A DNA stretch of 64,000 bases from Serratia plymuthica (GTDB lineage Bacteria > Pseudomonadota > Gammaproteobacteria > Enterobacterales > Enterobacteriaceae). Where the stretch lies: contig NZ_CP068771.1 of the NCBI RefSeq assembly GCF_018336935.1, positions 1,240,001-1,304,000 of the forward strand, read 5' to 3'. Within the stretch, counting starts at the first letter, position 1. Every line of letters begins with the position of its first letter. Both the position numbers and the translations under genes were made by a program. Below are positions 1 to 8,217 of this stretch, piece by piece. The notes under the pieces were generated by a model that worked only from the letters and a program-made list of their open reading frames with translations, ran no database searches and was not told the origin of the DNA.

Positions 1-7
1 GATCCCC

Positions 8-919
8 ATGACATCCTTTATCGATCTCGACGTGTTCGTTCGCACGGTTGACGGCGGCAGTTTTTCAGAGGCGGCACGCGCGCTGGATATCACCCCGGCG
101 GCGGCCAGCATTGCGGTTAAACGGCTGGAGCAGCGGCTGGGGGTACGGTTGTTGGTGCGATCCACCCGCAGCCTGCGGTTGACGGAGGAAGGGCGGCGTT
201 ATCTTGATAGCGCCCGGCTGGCGTTAGGCGCGTTGGCGGAAGGGGAACAGGCGATACGCGAGAAACACCAGGGGCTATCCGGCGTGCTGCAAATTTCTGC
301 GCCGTCGGATTTTGGCCGCAACCTGTTGTTGGGATGGCTGGACGAATTCAAGCTTCAGCACCCGCATATTCAGCTGCAATTGCTGATTAACGACCGCCAG
401 GCCGATCTGTTCCGCGAGCCGGTAGACATTGCGCTGCGCTTTGGCCAACTGGCGGATTCTTCGCTGGTGGCGCTGCCCATTTTGCCGCAGCACCGGCGCT
501 TAATCTGCGCCAGCCCGGCTTATCTGCAAAGGTATGGCGCGCCGCAGACGCCGGCGGAACTGGCGCAACACGGCATTCTGATTTATCAGCCCAGCGGGCG
601 CAGGCAGGCCGAATGGCGCTTGTGGCGCGGGGACGAGTGCATTGAAGTGCCGTTGAACGGCCATTATTTTACCGACGACGGCGAGGTGGCGCGGCGCTGG
701 GCGCTGGCCGGGCACGGTATTGTCCGTAAATCGGCCATCGATGTGGTGGCGGACATTCACGCGGGGCGCCTGGTGCAGCTATTGCCGGAATGGCAAAGCG
801 ATGCGGTGCCCATCAGCCTGGTGTGCCCGCACCGTTCGCAGGTATCGGAGCGCGTCAGGCTGTTGCAACGTTTTTTACAGCAACGTTGCCAGGGCTGGAT
901 GGCGCATCACTTGGTCTGA
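8..919 (+). CDS. LysR-family transcriptional regulator
   Basis: A 303-residue LysR-type regulator of normal family length. The N-terminal winged helix-turn-helix (about residues 5-62, with the typical GSFSEAARAL and VKRLEQRLGVRLL segments) is followed by the periplasmic-binding-protein-like effector domain (about 90-295). The start ATG lies only 7 bases into the window, so its RBS and promoter are not visible. Domain order and length are seen directly; DNA binding and small-molecule sensing are known for the family. It belongs to the CrgA/DmlR-like branch judging by its general look. Its target is unknown: the divergent neighbour that LysR regulators often control would lie outside the window. 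Confidence 0.93.
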   Translation: MTSFIDLDVFVRTVDGGSFSEAARALDITPAAASIAVKRLEQRLGVRLLVRSTRSLRLTEEGRRYLDSARLALGALAEGEQAIREKHQGLSGVLQISAPSDFGRNLLLGWLDEFKLQHPHIQLQLLINDRQADLFREPVDIALRFGQLADSSLVALPILPQHRRLICASPAYLQRYGAPQTPAELAQHGILIYQPSGRRQAEWRLWRGDECIEVPLNGHYFTDDGEVARRWALAGHGIVRKSAIDVVADIHAGRLVQLLPEWQSDAVPISLVCPHRSQVSERVRLLQRFLQQRCQGWMAHHLV

Positions 920-1086
920 ATGCTGTCTGCCGGAGCCGTGCTGACGGCGGCGTCGCTGGTGGTGGTGCTGCTCTCTTCGAGCGGCGTGGTGGAACGGGTG
1001 TACATATTCAGCCCGGCCAGGAATACGCCACCCAGTGAACCAAAGGCGGCCAGGGCGATAACGAGGATAAACGCTTTTTTCAGCAT
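907..1086 (-). CDS. small single-pass membrane protein, hypothetical
   Basis: A 59-residue reading frame. It begins MLKKAFILVIALAAFGSLGG, giving a short positive N-terminus and one hydrophobic segment (about residues 4-26). A polar Ser/Thr-rich tail follows (TTPLEESSTTTSDAAVST). Its 3' end overlaps the LysR gene by 13 bases, tail to tail. The shape is that of a small inner-membrane protein or an uncleaved signal anchor. I do not recognise a family. The upstream RBS is weak, so translation is likely but not proven; the clear membrane segment and stop-free length are the support. Confidence 0.5.
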   Translation of the reverse strand: MLKKAFILVIALAAFGSLGGVFLAGLNMYTRSTTPLEESSTTTSDAAVSTAPADSIQTK

Positions 1087-1159
1087 AGGAATAATTTCGC
1101 AGGTTGTTCGGAACAGCGGGAATTATAGACCCTTTGTCGGGTGAAACAAGACCGGTTTT

Positions 1160-1285
1160 TATACCCGTGGTGTTTCCCGTCGCAGCCTTGTTGGCGGCGG
1201 TGCAGGGGCGAATATCTTCGCCCCGGGTCATACCCCGGTCACTGGGTTTACTCAGCTCCCGGGGATTTACGGTCTTGCCGCCACT
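1160..1285. repeat. degenerate copy of dispersed palindromic intergenic repeat
   Basis: The left edge (TTATACCCGTGGTGTTTC) and the core (ACCCCGGTCACTGGGTTTACTCAGCTCC, over two pieces, then CTTGCCGCC) match in order the better-conserved copy at 8218-8343, with many substitutions. It sits between the small membrane protein and yedA and contains no convincing gene. This is probably a decayed member of the same repeat family. Confidence 0.45.
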
Positions 1286-1303
1286 CCCGCTATTTTGGGC
1301 ATG

Positions 1304-2215
1304 CTATTTTCTGTTTATACGGCTTGCCGGGCGGGTGAACAGGTATTTGCCCAGCGTCACCAGCACCACCGCAGCGACGATAATCACCAGCGCGACCCAT
1401 TCGCGCGGCGCCAGCGACTCGCCGGCAAAGCCGATGCCGAGCAGCACCGCGACCACCGGGTTGACGTAGGCATAGCTGGTCGCCACCGCCGGGCGCACGT
1501 TTTTCAGCAAAAACATGTAAGCGCTGATCGCCAGCATGGAGCCGAAGACGATCAGGTAACCCAGCGCGAAGAAGCCTTTGGCGCTGGGCATCTGGGTGAG
1601 GCGTTCGCCGCTCAGTTGGCTTACCGCCAGCAACACCACGCCGGCGACCAGCATTTCCGCCGCGCCGGCCATCGGCCCGGCGGGGAGAGAGATGCGTGAT
1701 CCCAGCACCGATCCAAACGCCCAACTGGCGGAAGCCAGCAGGATCAGCAGCGCGCCGGTCGGGTTGCCGACCAGGTTATTGCCGGTATTCAGCAGCACGA
1801 TCCCCACCAGGCCCAGCGCGATGCCCGCCCATTCCAGTTTGGTATTGCGCATGCCCCACAGCAGGCTGAAACACAGGGTAAACAGCGGTACCGTCGCCAC
1901 CATCACCGCGGCAATGCCGGAAGGCACGTTCTGATGCTCCGCCACGGTCACCAGGCCATTGCCCACCGCCAACAGCAAAATGCCGATGGCGCCGGCGGCC
2001 AGCCACTGTTTTGGCGTTGGCAGGGCATGGCCGCGCAGCGCCAGGAAACTGAACAGCACGATCCCGGCGACCAGAAAGCGGATACCGGCCATCATCAACG
2101 GCGGCCAGCTCTCTACGCCCAGACGAATAGCGAAGTAGGTCGACCCCCAAACAATATATAACGTGAACAGCGCCCCGATTAACGGCAGGACGTTACGGCT
2201 ATGTTGGCTAAGCAT
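1304..2215 (-). CDS. yedA: YedA-type DMT/EamA transporter
   Basis: A 303-residue inner-membrane protein with ten predicted membrane segments arranged as two EamA repeats (about residues 12-145 and 155-290). Stretches such as WGSTYFAIRLGVESWPPLMM, TVAEHQNVPSGIAAV and TSYAYVNPVVAVLLG agree closely with what I know of E. coli YedA. The substrate is not established; the family exports metabolites or amino acids. It is a single gene on the minus strand with no operon partner. Confidence 0.9.
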   Translation of the reverse strand: MLSQHSRNVLPLIGALFTLYIVWGSTYFAIRLGVESWPPLMMAGIRFLVAGIVLFSFLALRGHALPTPKQWLAAGAIGILLLAVGNGLVTVAEHQNVPSGIAAVMVATVPLFTLCFSLLWGMRNTKLEWAGIALGLVGIVLLNTGNNLVGNPTGALLILLASASWAFGSVLGSRISLPAGPMAGAAEMLVAGVVLLAVSQLSGERLTQMPSAKGFFALGYLIVFGSMLAISAYMFLLKNVRPAVATSYAYVNPVVAVLLGIGFAGESLAPREWVALVIIVAAVVLVTLGKYLFTRPASRINRK

Positions 2216-2352
2216 GGGTTTTTATTCTGCAGGGAAGGTTATTATTAGAGGACTCAGTAAACCCGATCGGGTGGCGGATAAGCAACGCTTTTCAGTACTT
2301 TTTTAATGGGAAAAGTGCCGGTGAAAAAGGAATGGCAGGCAAGCCTGCGCCG

Positions 2353-2844
2353 TTACGGGGCCGGCTTGTTCAGACGCGGCCAACTTACGGCGGGCAGAAA
2401 GACGGCCCAACCGACAGAGAGCAGCAACAGCATGATTTCCGGCGCGGCGCCCGGCTGTATTGCTCCCAACTTCCAGCCGACGATGCCCGCCAGCGGCCCG
2501 GCGATGGAACCCAGGACCGCCAGCGGCAAAGGGGCGGTTTTGATCAGATCCAGCAGCCAAAACCACCAGCAGCCGAAGGCCAGCCACAGGGCAATCATCC
2601 ATAACGGCAACAGGCTGTGGCCGCTGAAATGCAGCACGCCGGCGTAGCTCCACAGGCTGTCCATCAGGATACCGGTCAGGGCGGCCAACAGCGCCCACCG
2701 CCGCCGGTGCGCCGGGGTAAAGATGAGCGCCAGCACCGCGCCGGCCAGCAGTACGGCATTGACCCGATCGCGCCCCAGGACCGCCAACAGCCAGGCGACG
2801 TTGATCCCCAGCGTCGCCAGCCAGAATCCGGCATGCGTTTTCAT
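2353..2844 (-). CDS. DUF2878-type membrane protein
   Basis: A 163-residue protein made almost entirely of hydrophobic segments (about six), with WLLAVLGRDR near residue 20 and WKLGAIQPG near 125. Length and composition fit the small DUF2878 inner-membrane family, whose function is unknown. It ends about 35 bases from the stop of the downstream SufR-like gene and runs in the same direction, so the two may share a transcript. The family call rests on recall, not a search. Confidence 0.7.
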   Translation of the reverse strand: MKTHAGFWLATLGINVAWLLAVLGRDRVNAVLLAGAVLALIFTPAHRRRWALLAALTGILMDSLWSYAGVLHFSGHSLLPLWMIALWLAFGCWWFWLLDLIKTAPLPLAVLGSIAGPLAGIVGWKLGAIQPGAAPEIMLLLLSVGWAVFLPAVSWPRLNKPAP

Positions 2845-2878
2845 TGCGGTTTCGCCCGGTGCATGGGGGTGGGCCTGT

Positions 2879-3532
2879 TTACAGCAACGAGATACGATAA
2901 GCGCAACGGCGCGCGCCGGCCAGGATATGCTCGGAACGCTCGACCTGCGCCTGCAGCACCTCGGTGAAAATGCTCAGTTCCGCGCGGCAGAATCCCTGGC
3001 AGACGGTGGCGGCGGCGCAGATCGGGCAGTGATTTTCCACCAACAGAAACGAGCCGTCTTCCTGGGCGTGCCATTCGGCCATGTAGCCTTCGCGGGTACG
3101 GATGGCCGTCAGGCGCGCGACGCGCTCTTGCAAATCGATCGCGCCGATCATTGCCTGTTTGTAGTTAATGCGCGTTTCCTGTTCACGGGTATCGATCAGC
3201 AAGTCGATCGCCTGTTCGCCCAGTTTGTCGCGCACGGTGCGCAGCAGTTGCACCGTCAATTCGGAATGGGTATCCGGAAAACGCGCATTGCCGGCGACGG
3301 TCAGGTGCCACAGCTGCACCGGGCGGCCGACGCCGCGCGTTTCCGCCACCGCTTCAACCAAGCCCTCTTTCGCCAGCTTGACGAACTGCTGGCGCGCAGC
3401 TTCACCGGTGGTGCCAAGGACTTTCCCTGCATCAGACGCCTGTTGTGGGCCGCGGGTTTTCAATAGCGTCAACAAACGGTCACTGACCGACTGTGTGGTG
3501 CCATCGCTATTTTCCAAGTTTATTCTTGACAT
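2879..3532 (-). CDS. SufR/ArsR-like winged-helix regulator with Cys cluster
   Basis: A 217-residue regulator of the COG2345 type. The winged helix-turn-helix spans about residues 15-80 (GEAARQQFVKLAKEGLVE, GVGRPVQLW wing). The C-terminus holds a cysteine cluster, Cys169, 172, 178 and 182, in the HCPIC...VCQGFC segment that in SufR-type proteins ligates an iron-sulfur cluster; Cys210 is a further candidate. The start at 3532 is chosen because GGAG lies 6 bases upstream; a longer frame to 3571 has no RBS. It is divergent from an MFS pump, and two identical CAAG-N6-CTTG repeats lie in the shared promoter, so it probably represses that pump and itself in response to redox or metal state (inference). 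Confidence 0.85.
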   Translation of the reverse strand: MSRINLENSDGTTQSVSDRLLTLLKTRGPQQASDAGKVLGTTGEAARQQFVKLAKEGLVEAVAETRGVGRPVQLWHLTVAGNARFPDTHSELTVQLLRTVRDKLGEQAIDLLIDTREQETRINYKQAMIGAIDLQERVARLTAIRTREGYMAEWHAQEDGSFLLVENHCPICAAATVCQGFCRAELSIFTEVLQAQVERSEHILAGARRCAYRISLL

Positions 3533-3575
3533 ATTTCTCCGCCTCGCCCTACCATTATTCCAAGTTAACACTTGT
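3515..3575. promoter_or_regulatory. two CAAG-N6-CTTG inverted repeats (putative operators)
   Basis: CAAGTTTATTCTTG lies at 3515-3528 and CAAGTTAACACTTG at 3562-3575, 47 bases apart start to start. Both are preceded by TTC. They flank the regulator start codon within the divergent regulator/MFS promoter. Identical half-sites with the same spacer length suggest two sites for one dimeric regulator, most simply the adjacent SufR-like protein. Confidence 0.6.
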
Positions 3576-3636
3576 TAAATTTAGCGCAATATCACCCGCA
3601 ACTCAATGCCATTACTCTGAAAACAGGACGATAACC

Positions 3637-5088
3637 GTGATAACTAACGATGATAGCCGCTGGGGCGATCTTTTCTCCGGCAAAAACGGTGCCAGTGCGA
3701 TCGCGCTCTCACTCGGCGTCGCGCTGCACGCCATCAATATTCTGGTCGCCACCACCATTTTGCCCTCGGTGGTGCAGGATATCGGCGGCCTGAATCTCTA
3801 TGCCTGGAACACCACGCTGTTTGTGGTGGCGTCCATTCTCGGCTCTGCCTTATCCGCGCGGTTGCTCAGCGGCTATGGCGCACGCAGCGCCTATCTGGTG
3901 GCGTCGCTGTTTTTTATCGCCGGGGCGATGCTGTGTGCGCTGGCGCCGTCGATGCCGGTGATGTTGATCGGCCGAACGGTGCAGGGGTTTGGCGGCGGTC
4001 TGATCTTTGCGTTGTCCTATGCCATGATCAACCTGGTATTTGAGCAAAAGCTGTGGCCGCGCGCGATGGCATTGGTGTCGGCGATGTGGGGCATTGCGAC
4101 GCTGGTGGGGCCGGCGGTGGGCGGGATTTTTGCCGAACTGCATGCCTGGCGCTGGGCTTTCGGCATCCTGCTGCCGATCATGGTACTGTACGCCGGTTTC
4201 ACTTTCCTGATCCTGCCCAAGGGCAAACCCCAGCAACAGGCGGCACCGCTGCCGGCGGCTCAGCTGCTGCTGTTGGCGACGGCGGTGCTGGTGGTGTCCG
4301 CCGGTAGCCTGGCGGACAGCGCGTGGATCAACCTGGGTGGCATTGCTCTGGCGCTGCTGTTGATGGCCTGGCTGATACAGCGTGAGGCGCACTCTCGTGC
4401 ACGGCTGCTGCCGCAGGGCGCTCTGCGTCGCGGCTCCCAACTGGCCTCGCTGTATATCACCGTCTCCCTGCTGGTGGTTGGCATGACCAGCGAAATCTTC
4501 GTGCCTTACTTCCTGCAAACCCTGCATGGCCAATCGCCGCTGATCTCCGGCTACATTGCGGCCACCATGGCGGCGGGGTGGACGCTGTCGGAAATCCTCA
4601 GTTCCGGCTGGCGCAGCGCGGGCATCCGCCGGGCGATCATCAGCGGGCCGCTGTTCGTGCTGGTGGGGTTGCTGGCGCTGGCTATTCTGATGCCGACCTC
4701 TTCCGGCGGCCACTGGCTGGCGTTGACGCCGATCGTGATCGCGCTGACGCTGGTGGGATTCGGCATCGGTTTCGGCTGGCCGCATCTGTTGACGCGGATC
4801 CTGCAGGTCGCCCCTGAAGCGGATAAGGATATCGCCGGCGCATCCATCACCACGGTGCAGCTGTTTGCCACTGCCTTTGGCGCGGCGCTGGCCGGGATGA
4901 TCGCGAATCTGGCCGGGTTGAACGAGCCGGGCGGCGCGGTGGGGGCGGCCAATGCCGCACGCTGGTTATTCCTGCTGTTTGCCCTGGCGCCGTTGCTGGC
5001 GGTGTTCAGCGCCTGGCGCTGTGCGGCCATCGCGCCGCCGGCCGACGAGACGGGCAATTTTGTACAAAACCATCCGTCCACTGAATGA
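3637..5088 (+). CDS. MFS transporter (multidrug-type)
   Basis: A 483-residue major facilitator with 12 to 14 membrane segments. It shows the cytoplasmic loop between helices 2 and 3 (LLSGYGARSAYL) and the GRTVQGFGGGLIFAL helix typical of DHA-type drug exporters. The start is the GTG at 3637: AGGA stands 8 bases upstream, and the N-terminal extension of the longer frame (from 3493) runs back over the operator and divergent gene. It probably exports a toxic compound under control of the divergent SufR-like regulator (inference). The substrate cannot be read from the sequence. Confidence 0.88.
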   Translation: MITNDDSRWGDLFSGKNGASAIALSLGVALHAINILVATTILPSVVQDIGGLNLYAWNTTLFVVASILGSALSARLLSGYGARSAYLVASLFFIAGAMLCALAPSMPVMLIGRTVQGFGGGLIFALSYAMINLVFEQKLWPRAMALVSAMWGIATLVGPAVGGIFAELHAWRWAFGILLPIMVLYAGFTFLILPKGKPQQQAAPLPAAQLLLLATAVLVVSAGSLADSAWINLGGIALALLLMAWLIQREAHSRARLLPQGALRRGSQLASLYITVSLLVVGMTSEIFVPYFLQTLHGQSPLISGYIAATMAAGWTLSEILSSGWRSAGIRRAIISGPLFVLVGLLALAILMPTSSGGHWLALTPIVIALTLVGFGIGFGWPHLLTRILQVAPEADKDIAGASITTVQLFATAFGAALAGMIANLAGLNEPGGAVGAANAARWLFLLFALAPLLAVFSAWRCAAIAPPADETGNFVQNHPSTE

Positions 5089-5121
5089 TAGAATAAACTT
5101 CATTCAGCGGAGGCGGATATT

Positions 5122-5967
5122 ATGGTGGAAAGCGCAGGGCGTAACGCTCGTCGGGAGCAGGCCAGCTTTATGCACGTCGACGAACTCGGCGGGCTGGGGG
5201 TGCTGCAGGCCACCTATCGCCGTCAGACTTTCTCGCGCCACAGCCACGAAGGCTTTTGCGTGGGGGTGATCGACGACGGCGCCCAGCGTTTTTATCGGAC
5301 CGGCGGCGAGCACGTGGCGCCGCTGGGCAGCATTATTCTGGTCAACGCCGACGATATCCATACCGGCAGCGCCGCCAGCGAAGACGGCTGGTCTTATCAG
5401 GCGATGTATCCTACCCCGGAGTTGCTGGCGTTTCTCTCGCGAGATTTGAAAACCGGCGCCGGGGCAACGCCTTATTTCCCCAGTCCGGTGATTCACGATG
5501 TCGGCCTTGCCGGCCAGTTGCGGTTGGCGTTCAGCCTGCTGCGCAGCGATGAAAACCGTCTGCTGAAAGAAACCATGGTGTTTTCCGCGCTCACCTGGCT
5601 GATGCTGCGGCACGGGAAAAACCGCATCGACCCCGCGCCGCAGAGTAAGGCGCAGCGCCAGGTCACGCAGGTAAAGGCTTTTCTGGATGATTTCCCCGAG
5701 GCGGACATTTCGTTGCTGGAGCTGGCGGAACGGGTGGCGCTCAGCCCTTACTATCTGCTGCGTCAGTTTCAATTGGCCACAGGTTTGCCGCCGCATGCTT
5801 ACCAAATCCAGGCCCGGCTGCGCAAGGCGCGCCAAATGCTGAAGGCCGGCCACGGCGTGCTGGACAGTGCGCTGAGCAGCGGTTTTCACGATCAAAGCCA
5901 TTTCCACCGCCATTTCCGCAAATCTATGGGCATCACGCCCGGCGACTATGTTAAGTCGCTGAAATAG
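5122..5967 (+). CDS. AraC-family transcriptional regulator
   Basis: A 281-residue protein with an N-terminal cupin-like sensing domain (about residues 20-150; HSHEGFCVGV holds likely His ligands) and a C-terminal AraC domain with two helix-turn-helices (about 180-281; ISLLELAERVALSPYYLLRQF and the SGFHDQSHFHRHF segment). The start ATG has GGAGG upstream. It lies 70 bases before azlCD in the same direction. AraC regulators of this type commonly sit next to AzlC-type exporters, so it probably activates azlCD in response to an amino acid (inference). Confidence 0.9.
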   Translation: MVESAGRNARREQASFMHVDELGGLGVLQATYRRQTFSRHSHEGFCVGVIDDGAQRFYRTGGEHVAPLGSIILVNADDIHTGSAASEDGWSYQAMYPTPELLAFLSRDLKTGAGATPYFPSPVIHDVGLAGQLRLAFSLLRSDENRLLKETMVFSALTWLMLRHGKNRIDPAPQSKAQRQVTQVKAFLDDFPEADISLLELAERVALSPYYLLRQFQLATGLPPHAYQIQARLRKARQMLKAGHGVLDSALSSGFHDQSHFHRHFRKSMGITPGDYVKSLK

Positions 5968-6037
5968 CAGCGCAATCCTGTGCAATACCCCGGAAGCATC
6001 CTGCCGTAGGCTGTGCCTTCAAACGAAGGAGAACAGC

Positions 6038-6748
6038 ATGACGCATTTATCAATCCTCAGCGAACCGCCGGTGTCCCGGCTGCGCCCGGCGTTGCAAGGG
6101 GCGGCGGCGATTCTGCCGCTGTGTCTGGCGGTGTTGCCCTGGGGCATCCTGGCGGGGTCGATGGCCATCCAGAGCGGCCTGACGGCGGCGCAGGGGCTGG
6201 GCATGTCGGCCATTGTCTTTGCCGGCGCCTCGCAACTGGTGGCGATGGGCATGATCAAAGGCGGGGCGGGGTTGCTGGCCATCTTGGTCTCGACCTTTTT
6301 TGTCACCGCCCAGCATTTTCTGTATGGCCTGCGGCTGCGGGAAAGCGTAGCGCCGCTCCCTTTGCGCTGGCGTTTGCTGTTGGGGTTCCTGTTGACCGAT
6401 GAGCTGTTTGCCCTCACCGGCAACCAGGCTCCGGCGCGCTTTAACCGCTGGTACGCGCTGGGCGCCGGGCTGACCTTTTACCTGAGCTGGATTTTTTTCA
6501 CTCTGTTGGGCGTGCTGGCCGCCGGCAGCGCCGAGGATCTGGACCGTTATGGCCTGGATTTCTCCATTGCCGCCACGTTTATCGCCATCGTGGTGCCGAT
6601 GATCCGTAGCCTGCCGGTGCTGGCATGCGTACTGACTGCGTTGCCGCTGTCGGTGGCGCTGCATTATTTTCAGGTGCCGGGCGCGTTGATTATCACCACC
6701 GTTGCGGCGATGGGCGCCGGCATGCTGTGCAGCAAGGGGCGCCCATGA
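6038..6748 (+). CDS. azlC: AzlC-family branched-chain amino acid exporter, large subunit
   Basis: A 236-residue inner-membrane protein with about seven or eight hydrophobic segments and the AzlC signature LPWGILAGSMAIQSGL...IVFAGASQLVAM near residues 35-70. A good RBS (GAAGGAG) precedes the ATG. Its stop codon overlaps the start of azlD (ATGA), indicating translational coupling. AzlC/AzlD (YgaZ/YgaH in E. coli) exports branched-chain amino acids such as valine. The upstream AraC gene is the likely regulator. Confidence 0.92.
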   Translation: MTHLSILSEPPVSRLRPALQGAAAILPLCLAVLPWGILAGSMAIQSGLTAAQGLGMSAIVFAGASQLVAMGMIKGGAGLLAILVSTFFVTAQHFLYGLRLRESVAPLPLRWRLLLGFLLTDELFALTGNQAPARFNRWYALGAGLTFYLSWIFFTLLGVLAAGSAEDLDRYGLDFSIAATFIAIVVPMIRSLPVLACVLTALPLSVALHYFQVPGALIITTVAAMGAGMLCSKGRP

Positions 6749-7056
6749 TTTGGCTGACGATAGTGCTGATGGGGCTGGTGGTGTTTTTCAATCGTTACTG
6801 TTTTTTGGCGCCGGGCCTGCCGGTGCGGCTGTCGCCGCGCTACAGGCGCCTGCTGAGTTTTTCCGTGCCGGCGGTGCTGACGGCGATCTGCGGACCGATC
6901 CTGGCTTTCAGCGGCGATACCCTGCGCGCGATGCCGGATAACCCTTATCTGTGGGGGGCGCTGTTTGCGGTGATACTGGCGTTTTTCTTGCGCAATATGT
7001 TGGCGGTGGTGCTGCTGAGCATGCTGATTTTCATCACCCTGTGCGGCCTGTTTTAA
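6745..7056 (+). CDS. azlD: AzlD-family exporter, small subunit
   Basis: A 103-residue membrane protein with about four hydrophobic segments, the usual AzlD length (MIWLTIVLMGLVVFFNRYCF at the start; RLLSFSVPAVLTAI in the middle). The ATG at 6745 overlaps the azlC stop by 4 bases; a longer in-frame start inside azlC is rejected. It partners AzlC as the small subunit of the amino acid exporter. Confidence 0.9.
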   Translation: MIWLTIVLMGLVVFFNRYCFLAPGLPVRLSPRYRRLLSFSVPAVLTAICGPILAFSGDTLRAMPDNPYLWGALFAVILAFFLRNMLAVVLLSMLIFITLCGLF

Positions 7057-7063
7057 AATCCGG

Positions 7064-7106
7064 TTGACGAATCTCTTATTTGAGATTATTTCTCTTATAT
7101 GGGATT
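7064..7106 (+). promoter_or_regulatory. promoter with inverted repeats ahead of XRE-cupin gene
   Basis: A TTGACG -35-like hexamer at 7064 stands 17 bases from TATTTC at 7087. An inverted repeat AATCTC-N6-GAGATT (7070-7087) fills the spacer, and a second, imperfect copy (TTTCTC-N6-GGGATT, 7089-7106) follows directly. This arrangement suits autorepression by the downstream HTH protein. The site is an inference from the sequence only. Confidence 0.45.
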
Positions 7107-7125
7107 TATCATCGGGAGCATGAGA

Positions 7126-7695
7126 ATGGATAACGGAATGGAAAGCGCCGATCTCCGCTTGGCGCAGCGGTTGTCTGACTTGCGTCAGTGGCAGAGTTGG
7201 TCGCTGGAGGAATTGGCGCAGCAAACCGGCATCAGCCGGGCGACGCTGTCGCGAGTGGAGCGTGCGGAAACCAGCCCGACCGCTTCGTTGCTGAACAAGC
7301 TGTGCTCGGCGTATGGGCTGACCATGTCACGTCTGCTGAGCGAGGTCGAGGATGAGCCGCCGGAACTGCTGCACCGCGAGCAGCAACCGGTGTGGGTCGA
7401 CAGCGCCAGCGGTTTTCATCGCCGCTCGGTATCGCCGCCCGCCGCGCTGTTCAAGGCGGAGTTTATCGAGTGTCGGCTTGAAGCCGGGGCGGAAATCGCC
7501 TATGACGCGCCTTCGGTACATGCGCTCGAGCACCATCTTTGGCTGTTGGAAGGCCGGCTCGAGCTGACGCTTGAGGACCGCACCTTCCAGCTTGAACCTG
7601 GCGACTGTCTGCGTTACCGGCTGTTCGGCGCTTCCAGGTTTGCCGTGCCCGGCACCGTGCCGGCCCATTACACCCTTGTTATCTGCAGGCCCTGA
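7126..7695 (+). CDS. XRE-family regulator with C-terminal cupin
   Basis: A 189-residue protein. It has an N-terminal Cro/CI-type helix-turn-helix (about residues 12-65; SLEELAQQTGISRATLSRVE) and a C-terminal cupin barrel (about 110-185; HHLWLLEGRLEL...LEPGDCLRYRLFG). The start at 7126 places GGGAG 8 bases upstream; earlier in-frame ATGs at 7099 and 7120 are less well spaced. The gene ends 2 bases before the start of an acetyltransferase gene, so the two are surely one transcript. The pair may form a small autoregulated unit. Confidence 0.88.
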   Translation: MDNGMESADLRLAQRLSDLRQWQSWSLEELAQQTGISRATLSRVERAETSPTASLLNKLCSAYGLTMSRLLSEVEDEPPELLHREQQPVWVDSASGFHRRSVSPPAALFKAEFIECRLEAGAEIAYDAPSVHALEHHLWLLEGRLELTLEDRTFQLEPGDCLRYRLFGASRFAVPGTVPAHYTLVICRP

Positions 7696-7697
7696 TC

Positions 7698-8216
7698 ATG
7701 ATTGAGATACAGCAACTGAATGCCGAGGCGGCACAAAGCGCCGTTCCCGAGCTGGCCGAGATGTTGCAAGCCAGCGTATCGCAAGGCGCGAGCATTGGTT
7801 TTGTGATGCCTTTCACCCTGGAACAGGCACAGGCGTTCTGGCGCCGTCTGCTGCCGGCGATTGAGCGTGAGGAAAGGCTCCTGCTGGTCGCCCGGCAAGC
7901 GGGGCGAGTGGTCGGCACGGTGCAACTGCTGCTGGACATGCCTGACAACGGCCGCCACCGCGCCGAGGTAGTGAAATTGATGGTGCATCCGCAGGCTCGC
8001 CGCCAGGGCATCGCCCGTGAGCTGATGCTGCAAATTCAGCAAAGAGCGATTCAGCATCAGCGGCATTTATTGGTGCTGGATACCCTGACCGGCGACACGG
8101 CCGAGGGCATGTACCGTCAACTCGGGTTTCAGCTGGCGGGAAGCATTCCGCAGTACGCCCGCGCCAGCAATGGCGGTGCGCTGGATGCCACCAGTTATAT
8201 GTACAAATTATTGTGA
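7698..8216 (+). CDS. GNAT-family N-acetyltransferase
   Basis: A 172-residue single-domain acetyltransferase. The acetyl-CoA pyrophosphate loop is visible at HPQARRQGIARELM (about residues 98-112), preceded by the VVGTVQLLLD strand and followed by VLDTLTGDTAEGMYRQLGF. It is co-transcribed with the XRE-cupin regulator 2 bases upstream. Its substrate (small amine or drug) cannot be read from the sequence. Confidence 0.88.
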   Translation: MIEIQQLNAEAAQSAVPELAEMLQASVSQGASIGFVMPFTLEQAQAFWRRLLPAIEREERLLLVARQAGRVVGTVQLLLDMPDNGRHRAEVVKLMVHPQARRQGIARELMLQIQQRAIQHQRHLLVLDTLTGDTAEGMYRQLGFQLAGSIPQYARASNGGALDATSYMYKLL

Positions 8217-8217
8217 G

